A DNA stretch of 64,000 bases from contig JAEZJM010000019.1 in NCBI GenBank assembly GCA_023415775.1, positions 124,001 to 188,000 of the forward strand. Direction: 5' to 3'. Source of the stretch: Bacillota bacterium. GTDB taxonomy: Bacteria > Bacillota > Negativicutes > Sporomusales > UBA7701. The stretch's first letter is position 1, and each line of letters begins with the position of its first letter. The notes beneath the pieces were generated by a model. That model saw only the letters and a list, made by a program, of their open reading frames with translations. It was not told where the DNA came from and searched no databases. The translations under genes and the position numbers were made by a program. Positions 24,176 through 32,307 of this stretch are shown piece by piece.

Positions 24176-25954
24176 ATGAAAGCGAGGAGGCACTTCGGGC
24201 ACCTGTTACTTTCAGCTGTCATTGCGCTAGGAATCGTGCTCGGCTCCGCCGCCCCAAGCCATGCTGCCGACCTTACCGGGAAACGGGTCACCGCCGTAAG
24301 CGTCTCCGGCAACACCAGTGTGCCGGATGGCGATATCATGGCGGTGGTCAAGCTTAAACCCGGCGACACGCTCAGTGCCGACAAGGTCCAGCAGGATTTG
24401 CGGGCGATTTACGAGCTTGGCAACTTTTTTGACGTAGTATCCAACTTCACCGAAGTACCGGAAGGCGTAAAAGTGGTCTATACGGTAATGGAAAACCCTG
24501 CCCTTAAAGACATCGTCGTCAAGGGCAATTCCAAGGTATCTACCGACAAGATCAAGAGTATGCTGACGGTAAACACGGGCAAGGTGCTCAACACCAAGGC
24601 CTTGAACGAAAATGCCCGTATTATCGAGACCTACTACCACGATCAGGGCTACGTGCTGGCGCGGGTAAGCGATGTCGCCATGAGCCCGGGCGGGGTGCTG
24701 ACCATCACCATCAACGAAGGGATGCTCGAAGGGATAACGGTCAAAGGCAATGAAAAGACCAAAACCCACGTCATCACCCGCGAGATGAAGGTCAAGCCCG
24801 GCGACACCTTCAACGTCAAAGACGCCCGCCGGAGTATGCAGAAAGTGTACAACCTCGGCTATTTCGAGGACGTCAACATGAAGCTCAACCCCGGCAAGCA
24901 GCCTAACTCTGTCATCCTCGAAACAAACGTCGTCGAGCAGAAAACCGGCGTGTTTTCCATCGGCGGCGGCTACAGCCAGAGCGACGGACTTGTCGGCATC
25001 ATCGAGCTCGGCGACAACAACTTCCGCGGCACCGGCGACAAGGCCAAGATTCACTGGGAGTTCGGCGGCAGCGGCAATGACGGCAGGAACTACGAGCTGT
25101 CCTACACCCGTCCCTGGCTGGACAGCAAACAGACATCGGCCGGCATCTCCCTGTACAACATGACCAACGAGTACAGCGATTACGGTGGCACAGGATACAA
25201 CTACAATCAAGTCCGGTCGACCTACGACCGCAAGCGCAAGGGCTTCGACATCACGCTGGGGCGGCCGCAGGGCGAGTATGTGACGAACTATATCACCCTG
25301 AGAAACCGCCGCGACGATTACGTAAAATTCGTCTCCGGCCCGGTCGACTACAAGACGGCAGTTGGCGGATCCAACTATGACGCCAACTACAATGCTCAGT
25401 ATCTCAAGGACAACTTCGGCCTGACCCGCAGCGTGACGCTGTCGCGCGTCCTCGACTCCCGCGACAACGTCTTCAACCCCACCGAAGGGACGAGGTTCCT
25501 GGTGATGGCCGAGTTCGCCGGCAAGGGTCTCGGCGGCGATTTCAGCTTCAACAAATACACCGTCGAAGACCGCAACTACTTCAAGGTCGGCCGTGAGCAG
25601 GTCATCGCCGTCCGTCTGATGGCAGGCTACGCCGACGGCCGGATGCCCGACAGCGGCAAATTCTATGTCGGCGGTTCCGACACCCTTCGCGGCTACAACG
25701 ACGAGCAGTTCAAAGGCAATAAAATGCTGGCGGCGACGGCCGAATACCGTTTCCCGGTTGTCAAGAAAGTTGAAGGCGTAGTCTTCGGCGATCTCGGCAA
25801 CGCCTGGGACGGCGAAGGCTATAAGCTCGACGACCTGAAGACCAGCATCGGCGTCGGCGTCCGCGTCACTACCCCTCTCGGCCCGATCAGGCTCGATTAT
25901 GCCCGGGGCAAGGATGGCGGCAAGGCGCACTTCAGCTTCGGCGGCCAATTCTAA
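24176..25954 (+). CDS. bamA: Outer-membrane protein assembly factor BamA (three POTRA domains)
   Basis: BamA inserts beta-barrel proteins into the outer membrane. The 592-aa product has a signal peptide ending near SHA-AD and about three POTRA domains (residues about 36-255) instead of the five of E. coli. The Omp85 barrel follows, with the conserved VGGSDTLRGYNDEQF motif in loop 6 and a C-terminal FSFGGQF ending in phenylalanine. AAAGGAGG sits before ATG 24176. It lies with OmpH/Skp-like chaperones downstream. No Bam lipoproteins (BamB-E) are seen in the window. Confidence 0.96.
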   Translation: MKARRHFGHLLLSAVIALGIVLGSAAPSHAADLTGKRVTAVSVSGNTSVPDGDIMAVVKLKPGDTLSADKVQQDLRAIYELGNFFDVVSNFTEVPEGVKVVYTVMENPALKDIVVKGNSKVSTDKIKSMLTVNTGKVLNTKALNENARIIETYYHDQGYVLARVSDVAMSPGGVLTITINEGMLEGITVKGNEKTKTHVITREMKVKPGDTFNVKDARRSMQKVYNLGYFEDVNMKLNPGKQPNSVILETNVVEQKTGVFSIGGGYSQSDGLVGIIELGDNNFRGTGDKAKIHWEFGGSGNDGRNYELSYTRPWLDSKQTSAGISLYNMTNEYSDYGGTGYNYNQVRSTYDRKRKGFDITLGRPQGEYVTNYITLRNRRDDYVKFVSGPVDYKTAVGGSNYDANYNAQYLKDNFGLTRSVTLSRVLDSRDNVFNPTEGTRFLVMAEFAGKGLGGDFSFNKYTVEDRNYFKVGREQVIAVRLMAGYADGRMPDSGKFYVGGSDTLRGYNDEQFKGNKMLAATAEYRFPVVKKVEGVVFGDLGNAWDGEGYKLDDLKTSIGVGVRVTTPLGPIRLDYARGKDGGKAHFSFGGQF

Positions 25955-25960
25955 AGAAGA

Positions 25961-25993
25961 CAAGAGTCAGGTCTAGCACCTGGCTCTTGCTTT
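25961..25993 (+). terminator. Terminator after bamA
   Basis: CAAGAG-T-CAGGT pairs with ACCTG-G-CTCTTG (one G-U pair) in a 12-bp stem with a 5-nt loop, followed by CTTTAA. A likely intrinsic terminator. Confidence 0.7.
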
Positions 25994-26066
25994 AACCCGG
26001 CGTATCCACCCCGGCAACGGAGCATCATCAGGGGAACCTCTGTCCAGGAAGGTGGCGGCAATAACG

Positions 26067-27347
26067 GTGCGATATTTCCTTGCCATAACGGTGGCGGCGT
26101 CAATAATCATGGCGGGCTGGAGCGGTGTCGCCGCAGCCGAGAACGCGGCCGTCGAAGCAGTCACGGTCAGCGTGCTGGCCGGCGACGCCCCGCCGCCCAG
26201 CCGCGTCATCAAACGCATGGAACAAAGCATCGCCACTGTGGGCGATCACGTCCTGACCGGGCGCAAAGTGACCGATGTCGAGGGCGGCAGGGCATCCTAC
26301 GAAAAACTTATCAAAGAGATTTTCGACCGTGTACTTGTCGGCTACTCGGTGCAGGAGGTCAACATCGCTCCCGGCCCGACCGCGCATATCGCCGTGCGCA
26401 TCCTGCCGTGGGGCGACATAGTGCGCCGAGTCGTGCTGGAGACCGATCTCGGCGGCATGTCGCCGCAATTGACAGACCTCTTCCGGCGCGATCTCGGCAA
26501 CATTGAGGACAAGATCGGCCAGGTGCTTATCGGGATGCCGGTAGACTCGGTGGATTGGGCGAGCAGCGTTTCCAAGTCGGTCATCCGCGAATACCTTGCC
26601 GCCCAGCTGCCGGAATTTCGGGTCAACATGGAGATAATCGCCGGACAGACAACAACAGTCAAGCTCTCACTCGCGCCGGCGGGGCCGCTGGTCAAAGACG
26701 TGCGGGTCACCCTGCGCTCGAAGACCATCCCCAACTTCCTCCTTCTCGAAGCGCGTCCGGTGGTCGAAGACGCGGCCAACCCCATACGCGGCCTGCCGGT
26801 AGCTTTTGTCGAGCGGCACAACGGCTACTTCAAAGACATGCTTACAAAGATTGCAACAGCCCAGCCGGTAACAAGACGTTACGGTCTCAACCTGACGTCG
26901 ACGCTGCGGCCGGGTGTGGCGACAGATATGGAGATTAGCGCGGAAACGACCAAGTACAACGTGTCGCTCGAAGGATACCTAGATATGGGCCGCAAGGAGA
27001 ACGACACGTCCGCCCGCCTTCATGTGGGACAATACCTCGGCCGGCAGGACGAGCTCTTCATGGAAGTGACCTTCATCCCCGCTTCGGTTACATGGGAATT
27101 TGTGCCTGGGTGGGGGCACCGTCTGGGGCCCACGACCGAAGCCGGCGTCAAATATAACCTCAGCAGCAAGCAGGGTCTTTTTTGGCTAAAGCAGAACCTC
27201 GACGATCGATGGTCGCTGCGCCTTGAGCGCACCCCGGTGACGGGGATTTACGAGGCGGGGCTGCGCCTCAAACTGCATGAATTCCTGAGCGCCGAATATA
27301 TCGTCACCACCAATAACCGCTGGCTGCGGCTGGTGGGGAATCTGTAG
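26067..27347 (+). CDS. Exported protein of unknown function next to bamA, possibly POTRA-like and barrel-forming
   Basis: The product of about 426 aa has a signal peptide (cleavage near GVAAA-EN). Its N-terminal half alternates strands and helices in a way that recalls POTRA domains (KLIKEIFDRVLVGYSVQEVN, AHIAVRILPWGDIVRRVVLE). The C-terminal 170 residues are rich in alternating hydrophobic strands with aromatics (VSLEGYLDMGRKEN, WGHRLGPTTEAGVKYNLSS, LRLERTPVTGIYEAGLRL), as in a small outer-membrane barrel. I know no named family. GTG 26067 is the chosen start; GTG 26052 is also possible. Context between bamA and the OmpH genes suggests an outer-membrane assembly role. Confidence 0.65.
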   Translation: MRYFLAITVAASIIMAGWSGVAAAENAAVEAVTVSVLAGDAPPPSRVIKRMEQSIATVGDHVLTGRKVTDVEGGRASYEKLIKEIFDRVLVGYSVQEVNIAPGPTAHIAVRILPWGDIVRRVVLETDLGGMSPQLTDLFRRDLGNIEDKIGQVLIGMPVDSVDWASSVSKSVIREYLAAQLPEFRVNMEIIAGQTTTVKLSLAPAGPLVKDVRVTLRSKTIPNFLLLEARPVVEDAANPIRGLPVAFVERHNGYFKDMLTKIATAQPVTRRYGLNLTSTLRPGVATDMEISAETTKYNVSLEGYLDMGRKENDTSARLHVGQYLGRQDELFMEVTFIPASVTWEFVPGWGHRLGPTTEAGVKYNLSSKQGLFWLKQNLDDRWSLRLERTPVTGIYEAGLRLKLHEFLSAEYIVTTNNRWLRLVGNL

Positions 27348-27358
27348 AATTTTTGTCC

Positions 27359-27387
27359 TTGAATGCCGCCCTCGTCCCTGCTATAAT
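27359..27387 (+). promoter_or_regulatory. Sigma-A promoter of the OmpH-like genes
   Basis: TTGAAT (27359-27364), a 17-nt spacer and a perfect TATAAT (27382-27387) lie 46 bp before the first ompH-like start. Confidence 0.7.
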
Positions 27388-27432
27388 GAAGGAGTATAAA
27401 TTCTGCCAAGAAGCGGAAAGAGGGGTAAGAAA

Positions 27433-27900
27433 GTGCTCAAAATCGAAAAGAAACAGGTTAAGATCATCTCCGTAGCTATTGCAGCGGTGTTTATGCTTAG
27501 TGTCGTTGGCATAGCGGTGTCCCAGACCGGCACCACTCAGGCTGCTGCAGCCTCCAACGTTGGCAAGGTAAATTACGATGATCTCGTAAGATCCCATCCC
27601 GACTTCGTCAAATTCGCCGAAACCATGAAATCCGAACAAGACCTTGCCCAAAAAGATTTCGACGCCAAAGCGCCCTCGATGGCCAACGACAAAGAAAGAC
27701 AAGAATACTTCGTGCAGCTCCAGCAGCGCCTGGGCATGAAACAGGCCGAACTCCTGAAACCGATTGAAGACAAGGTTATGGCCACCATCAAAGAAGTGGC
27801 CGACACAAGGGGACTCGCGGTCGTTATGCCGGTCGGCATGGTGGTCTACGGCGGCCAGGACATCACCGACGACGTCAAGAAAAAGCTCGGCGGCAAATAA
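27433..27900 (+). CDS. OmpH/Skp-like periplasmic chaperone, copy 1
   Basis: Skp/OmpH trimers hold unfolded outer-membrane proteins in the periplasm. The 155-aa product has an N-terminal signal or anchor (about 9-38) and a long charged helical middle (DLAQKDFDAKAPSM, ERQEYFVQLQQRLGMKQAEL). The OmpH C-terminal beta element GLAVVMPVGMVVYGGQDITDDV follows. GAGGGGTAAG precedes the GTG start at 27433. It is the first of three tandem family members and the only one without a lipobox. Confidence 0.85.
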   Translation: MLKIEKKQVKIISVAIAAVFMLSVVGIAVSQTGTTQAAAASNVGKVNYDDLVRSHPDFVKFAETMKSEQDLAQKDFDAKAPSMANDKERQEYFVQLQQRLGMKQAELLKPIEDKVMATIKEVADTRGLAVVMPVGMVVYGGQDITDDVKKKLGGK

Positions 27901-27969
27901 CCAATACTTGTTTATTTCCGAGCCGGTCTTACTGTGCTCGGTTCTTTATTCCGAAAGGGAGGTGGTTTT

Positions 27970-28887
27970 GTGCCGGGAATTTGCGCCAGACTCCTTCTTG
28001 TCGCCGCGGTTACCGCCTCTCTGGTCATAGCAGGCTGCGGTCCGCAGCAGGCGAAAACTACCCCGCCCGCTCAGTCCAAAATCGGCCTGATTGTCATGGA
28101 GAAGGCGATTAAGGCCCACCCCAAATACGCGGACGTCCAGCGCCTCCAGAAAGACTACGCCGCCCTCGCGGCCCGAATCGACGCCGAGCAGGCCCAGGGC
28201 CTTGCGGCAGGTGCGGGGCTGCCGGCGGCGGGAAGCCAGACCGGCCTCGAACAGGCAGCCGCCAAGGAGTTTGAAGCTCGCATGACGGCCAAGGAAGCCG
28301 AGGTCAAGACACGCCTGCAGGCGGCCGCCGATCAGGTCAGCCGCGGCATGGCGGCCGAACTTGACGCCTACGCCCGCGAACTCGATCAAGAATACCAGCC
28401 GCAGATATTTTCTCTCCAGCTCAAACTGAAGACCGTCCAGCTCTCGAAAGAAGAGGCGATGCCGCTTCAGGCTGAAATGGACAGGCTCCAGAAGGAACGG
28501 GCGGCCAAAATTTCCGTCCGTCAGCAGGAGCTTTTCGCCAAGACTGACGCTGTCATGAGGGGCAAACAAAGCGAGGCTGAGCAAGAACTGAACGCTTACG
28601 CCCAGAGCCTTAACAGCGAGCTGGCCGGCAAATTCGCAGGCCGGCAAGTAGAGATGGCGAACCGCATCGCCCCGCCCGGAACGACCGGCGGGACGGCGGC
28701 GGTCGAGAAACTGGCCGCGACCGACCGCGAAATCGCTGCTCTCCAGGAGGCGATAATCCTCGACATCCGTGACAAGGCGGCCAAAGTCGCCGTTCAGTCG
28801 GGCCTCGATACGGTGCTCGCCGAAGTCAAGGTCAACGTCAGCGCCACCGATATTACCGATGCGGTGATTGTCGAGTTTAAGAAGTAA
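27970..28887 (+). CDS. OmpH/Skp-like lipoprotein, copy 2 (long)
   Basis: The product of about 305 aa has a lipoprotein signal (LVIAGC, Cys at about residue 23). It then begins KIGLIVMEKAIKAHPKYADV, the OmpH N-terminal strand, and is followed by a long highly charged Ala/Glu/Gln-rich coiled coil. The C-terminal ITDAVIVEFKK matches the last OmpH strand. The helical arms are about twice as long as in normal Skp, so it may reach deeper into the periplasm or hold larger clients. GTG 27970 follows GGGAGGTGG. Confidence 0.78.
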   Translation: MPGICARLLLVAAVTASLVIAGCGPQQAKTTPPAQSKIGLIVMEKAIKAHPKYADVQRLQKDYAALAARIDAEQAQGLAAGAGLPAAGSQTGLEQAAAKEFEARMTAKEAEVKTRLQAAADQVSRGMAAELDAYARELDQEYQPQIFSLQLKLKTVQLSKEEAMPLQAEMDRLQKERAAKISVRQQELFAKTDAVMRGKQSEAEQELNAYAQSLNSELAGKFAGRQVEMANRIAPPGTTGGTAAVEKLAATDREIAALQEAIILDIRDKAAKVAVQSGLDTVLAEVKVNVSATDITDAVIVEFKK

Positions 28888-28938
28888 ATGCCCGGTGCAT
28901 AATAGACTCGGGCAAGTATCGATAACGGGGGGATTCAT

Positions 28939-29361
28939 ATGCGAAATAGAAAAAGCCTGCTTTTGGCGGTCGCAGTAGTCTTCGCAGCGGCCCTGCTGCT
29001 TGGCGGCTGCGCCGGCGGACAAAGCGCCGTCGGCATCCTCGACGTCAACAAGGTTATGAGCGACAGCCCCAAGGTCAAACAATTCCAGGAACAACTCAAC
29101 ACCAAAGCCAAGGAGCTCAGCGACCAGTTGGAGAAAGACAAAGCCAGCCTCAGCGCCGATGAGTTCCAGAAAAAGCAAGAAGCCGCCTACGGTGACTTCC
29201 TGAAGATCAAACAGGATCTCGAAGGCCAGGTAGACGCCAGCATCAAGCAGTCCGTCGATGCGGTAGCCAAGGAGAAGAAGCTGGGGGTCATTCTGTACAA
29301 AAACAGCGTCGCGCAGGGCGGCACCGACATCACCGACGAAGTAATCAAACGGATGCAATAA
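28939..29361 (+). CDS. OmpH/Skp-like lipoprotein, copy 3
   Basis: The 140-aa product has a lipobox (LLLGGC, Cys at about 24) followed by the OmpH domain: SAVGILDVNKVMSDSPKVKQ at the start, a KELSDQLEKDKASLSADEFQ coiled-coil arm, and LGVILYKNSVAQGGTDITDEV at the end. The C-terminus closely resembles that of copy 1 (GGQDITDDV versus GGTDITDEV), which indicates tandem duplication. A GGGGGGA stretch serves as ribosome site for ATG 28939. Lipid anchoring would fix the chaperone to a membrane. Confidence 0.85.
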   Translation: MRNRKSLLLAVAVVFAAALLLGGCAGGQSAVGILDVNKVMSDSPKVKQFQEQLNTKAKELSDQLEKDKASLSADEFQKKQEAAYGDFLKIKQDLEGQVDASIKQSVDAVAKEKKLGVILYKNSVAQGGTDITDEVIKRMQ

Positions 29362-29365
29362 TCGA

Positions 29366-29395
29366 TTAAGCCAAAGGGTAAAGCCTTTGGCTTAA
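29366..29395 (+). terminator. Hairpin after the third ompH-like gene
   Basis: A perfect 12-bp stem TTAAGCCAAAGG/CCTTTGGCTTAA with a 6-nt loop lies 4 bp after the stop. No T-run follows, so it may act as an mRNA-stability or attenuating hairpin before lpxD. Confidence 0.6.
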
Positions 29396-29423
29396 CCTCT
29401 AATATTGAGTGGGAGTGTTTCCG

Positions 29424-30449
29424 TTGGCTAAAAGGCTGAGTGAAATCGCCGCCATGGTAGCGGGGATGGTGATAGGGGAATCCGATCCCGAAATCACCGG
29501 CGTCACCAACATCGAGGACGCCGGACCCCACGACATCACCTTCGCCGTACCGCCCCATATGGACAAGGCCGCAGCCTCCAAGGCGGCAGCGGTCATAGTG
29601 CCGGGCGACACAACAACTTATCCCAAGCCGGCTATCCGGGTGGCGAACCCCCGGGTAGCCTTTACTAAGGTATTGGAACTTTTTACTCCGCCTACGGTAG
29701 TGCCGCGGGGCGTTCACCCCAGCGCCGTCGTCGGACGGGGCGTACAGCTCGGGGCCAACGTCGCCGTCATGGCCCAGGCCGTTGTCGCCGATGGCGCCGT
29801 CATCGGCGACAACACCGTCCTCTATCCCCACACATATGTAGGCGAGGCCGCCAGAATCGGCGGCGACAGCATCCTCTACCCGGGGGTGACCGTCTACGCC
29901 GGCTGCTGCCTGGGAGAGCGAGCGATCGTTCACAGCGGCACGGTAATCGGCTCCGACGGTTTCGGCTTTGTCACCATCGAAGGCCGCCACCACAAAGTGC
30001 CGCAGGTCGGCAACGTTATCATCGAAGATGACGTCGAGATCGGCGCCAACGTAACCATCGACCGGGCCACGACCGGCTCAACGGTTGTAAAGCGCGGCAC
30101 CAAAATCGACAACCTCGTCCATCTGGCGCATAACGTCGTCATCGGCGAAAACTGCTTCCTGGTGGCGTTTACCGGCATCGCCGGCAGCACCAAGGTCGGC
30201 AACAACGTTATTTTCGCCGGTCAGAGCGGCGCTGTCGGGCATATCACCATCGGCGACAACTGCATTTTTGCCGGCAAGTCAGGGGCCGCCGGCGACGTCC
30301 CGCCCAACTCCTTCTACGCCGGCTTCCCCGCCAGGCCCCACAAGGAATGGCTGCGGGCCGAAGCGGCCGTGCGCAGGCTGCCGGAGCTGACGAAGCAAGT
30401 GCAGGCGCTGGAGAAGCGCCTCGCCGAGCTGGAAAAACAAGGAAAATAA
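29424..30449 (+). CDS. lpxD: UDP-3-O-(3-hydroxyacyl)glucosamine N-acyltransferase
   Basis: LpxD adds the second (N-linked) hydroxyacyl chain in lipid A synthesis. From the TTG at 29424 the product is 341 aa, the E. coli length. It has the N-terminal uridine-binding domain and then hexapeptide repeats of a left-handed beta helix (IGDNTVLYPHTYVGEAARIG). The catalytic histidine lies in NLVHLAHNVVIGEN, and a C-terminal helical tail follows. GGGAGTG upstream supports TTG 29424 over GTG 29409. The gene is separated from lpxC/lpxA by the acyltransferase and ABC transporter genes. Confidence 0.95.
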   Translation: MAKRLSEIAAMVAGMVIGESDPEITGVTNIEDAGPHDITFAVPPHMDKAAASKAAAVIVPGDTTTYPKPAIRVANPRVAFTKVLELFTPPTVVPRGVHPSAVVGRGVQLGANVAVMAQAVVADGAVIGDNTVLYPHTYVGEAARIGGDSILYPGVTVYAGCCLGERAIVHSGTVIGSDGFGFVTIEGRHHKVPQVGNVIIEDDVEIGANVTIDRATTGSTVVKRGTKIDNLVHLAHNVVIGENCFLVAFTGIAGSTKVGNNVIFAGQSGAVGHITIGDNCIFAGKSGAAGDVPPNSFYAGFPARPHKEWLRAEAAVRRLPELTKQVQALEKRLAELEKQGK

Positions 30450-30557
30450 TTGCCGGGAACAGATATTACCTGCGGCAAAAGGGCAGGATTGACGCTCCGG
30501 GCGCAGAATACTTTACTCGATGTTCTTCCCCCACTCTATTCAAACTTAGGAGGACAT

Positions 30558-31187
30558 ATGAGGAAAATAGTATTCGGCGTCCTGTGCGCCCTTATCCTTT
30601 CCACCTCCGCCGCCTTAGCGGCGCCTTCGGTCAACGGCTCCACCGGCCAGATCAACAACCCGTCGGCCGACGTTCTCCGCGAAGGCCAATTCGCGGCGGG
30701 GTACTACCATCTCAAAGACGGCGGAGTCGGCGTATTCAACATCAGCCTGCTGCCCAACCTCGAAATGGGTGTAGCCGGCTTCCGCTACGACGACAGCAGC
30801 TTCAACAAGACGCACGTCAACGCCAAACTCGGCCTGCTGCCCGAAACCATCCTCACGCCAGGGGTGGCGGTCGGCGTCGAAGACATAGCCGGCGAGCGCG
30901 AACGGTCCTACTACGCCGTAGCATCGAAAGCACTGCCGCTTGGCTTCCGCCTCCACGCCGGCGTCGGCAACGGCCGTTTCGACGGTACCTTCGCCGCCCT
31001 CGAAAAAACCATCAACCCTGTCAGCGTGCTTACCGGCAACAACACCTTCCCCGCCACTACCCTCATCGCCGAATTCGACGGCCGCCGCATGAACTACGGC
31101 GCCAGGCTGTCGATCGTTCCGGGGCTTAAAGTCGATGCCGGCTGGCGAGACCGGTCAGCCTACTTCGGCATAAGCTTCACCAACTAG
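30558..31187 (+). CDS. Small YjbH-like outer-membrane beta-barrel protein
   Basis: The 209-aa product has a signal peptide ending near AALA-AP and begins the mature chain with STGQINNPSADVLREGQFAA. This resembles the GLINTPSA...L..G.F opening of YjbH-type outer-membrane proteins. Repeated amphipathic strands follow (GVFNISLLPNLEMGVAGFRY, GFRLHAGVGNGRF, YGARLSIVPGLKVDAGW), and the chain ends ISFTN. It is shorter than enterobacterial YjbH. ATG 30558 has TAGGAGG 6 nt upstream. Function is unknown; some relatives are linked to exopolysaccharide. Confidence 0.65.
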   Translation: MRKIVFGVLCALILSTSAALAAPSVNGSTGQINNPSADVLREGQFAAGYYHLKDGGVGVFNISLLPNLEMGVAGFRYDDSSFNKTHVNAKLGLLPETILTPGVAVGVEDIAGERERSYYAVASKALPLGFRLHAGVGNGRFDGTFAALEKTINPVSVLTGNNTFPATTLIAEFDGRRMNYGARLSIVPGLKVDAGWRDRSAYFGISFTN

Positions 31188-31205
31188 AAACCCAGCAAAC
31201 CCGCG

Positions 31206-31259
31206 AGGCTGCCAAAGAAGCGCCCGGCGAACGCCGCGGACCGCTTCAGGCAGCCTTTC
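31206..31259 (+). terminator. Nested hairpin after the YjbH-like gene
   Basis: AGGCTGCC pairs with GGCAGCCT (31206-31213, 31249-31256) around an inner GAAGCG/CGCTTC stem and a GGCG/CGCC tip. Only three T residues follow. A possible terminator. Confidence 0.5.
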
Positions 31260-31280
31260 CCTGATGGAGGTTAGCCCGCC

Positions 31281-32165
31281 ATGCAGTACCACATCGTCAA
31301 GCTGATATGCCGGCTGCTATGCCTGCTGCCCGCCGGGGCGCGCAACAGAATAGGCGACCTCATCGGCGAGGCCCTGTGGCCGCTAGTGCCCGGCAAGCGA
31401 CGCAAAATGGCCGTCGACAACGTCATGGCCAGCCTGGGTATGGACGCTCAGACCGCCCTTGCCATCGTAAAGAGCAGCTCCGTCCGTTTCGGCCGCATGT
31501 TCATGGAAATACTGGCTGTCCCCAAGCTGACCAAGGAAAACATCGGCAGCTTCGTTATTCTTCGCGGCCGGGAATACTTCGACCAGTCTTTCGCTCACGG
31601 CAAGGGCGTCATCATCGCCGCCGCCCACAGCGGCAACTGGGAACTCATCGGCCCGGCTCTGGCCCTGTACGGCTACCCGCTCGTCGGCGTCGCCCAGCGG
31701 CAGACCAACGCCGCCATGGACAAGCTGATCAACGAAATCCGCACCTCTACCGGCATGCACATCACCTATAAAAGCGGCGTCCGCGAAATGATCGCCTTCC
31801 TCAGCGAAGGGAAGGCCATCGGCCTGATAATGGATCAGGACGCCCGAGAACAGGGCGTGTTCGCCGAGTTTTTCGGACGCAGCGCCTCCACGCCCCAAGG
31901 ACCGGCCGCGCTGAGCCGGATGAAAGGCTCGATGATCGTGCCCACCTTCATAACCGCCAACGCCGACGGCACCCACACCGTCATCTTCCATCCGCCGCTG
32001 GCGACGGAAAAGACTGACGACCGCGACCGCGACTTCCTCGCCATCACCCGGAAGCTCAACGCCATCCTCGAAGACCACATCCGCGCCCATCCCCACGAAT
32101 GGTTCTGGCTCCACAACCGCTGGAAAACCAAGCCCCCGGACGAAAAAGCGGCCCCCCGCTCATAA
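31281..32165 (+). CDS. LpxL/LpxM-type lysophospholipid acyltransferase, copy 1
   Basis: This family adds secondary acyl chains to Kdo-lipid A at the inner membrane. The 294-aa product has an N-terminal hydrophobic stretch, the catalytic HX4E motif as HSGNWE, and the later blocks GLIMDQDAREQGVFAEFFGR and STPQGPAALS, typical of LpxL/HtrB. A C-terminal HPHEWFWLHNRWKTKP block matches the family. GATGGAGG precedes ATG 31281. A second family member lies at 47297, so the organism may add two secondary chains. Which position each modifies cannot be read from sequence. Confidence 0.9.
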   Translation: MQYHIVKLICRLLCLLPAGARNRIGDLIGEALWPLVPGKRRKMAVDNVMASLGMDAQTALAIVKSSSVRFGRMFMEILAVPKLTKENIGSFVILRGREYFDQSFAHGKGVIIAAAHSGNWELIGPALALYGYPLVGVAQRQTNAAMDKLINEIRTSTGMHITYKSGVREMIAFLSEGKAIGLIMDQDAREQGVFAEFFGRSASTPQGPAALSRMKGSMIVPTFITANADGTHTVIFHPPLATEKTDDRDRDFLAITRKLNAILEDHIRAHPHEWFWLHNRWKTKPPDEKAAPRS

Positions 32166-32177
32166 ACGGCGACAAGC

Positions 32178-32206
32178 GCCCGTCCCCGCAAGGGGGCGGG
32201 TATTTT
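32178..32206 (+). terminator. Terminator after the first LpxL-type gene
   Basis: CCCGTCCCC and GGGGGCGGG form a 9-bp stem with one G-T pair and a GCAA loop, followed by TATTTT. It isolates the ABC transporter genes downstream. Confidence 0.7.
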
Positions 32207-32238
32207 CATCCCTGCCAATATATACAAATAGACAATAA

Positions 32239-32281
32239 ACGTATATACTTATGGACACGAAAATGATATACGTGCTATAAT
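32239..32281 (+). promoter_or_regulatory. Sigma-A promoter with flanking inverted repeat before the ABC transporter
   Basis: TGGACA (32252-32257), an 18-nt spacer and a perfect TATAAT (32276-32281) form a good promoter. The inverted repeat ACGTATAT (32239-32246) / ATATACGT (32266-32273) brackets the -35 and abuts the -10, as an operator would. The promoter lies 27 bp upstream of the permease start and shows that the transporter pair is an independent unit. Confidence 0.6.
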
Positions 32282-32307
32282 AAAGCCCTGAAAAGAGGTG
32301 GTTATGC

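Noticed and set aside
24227..25963. 578-codon ORF on the - strand opposite bamA
   Set aside because: It is the mirror of a GC-rich coding sequence; the + strand encodes a full BamA with signal peptide, POTRA domains and C-terminal Phe.
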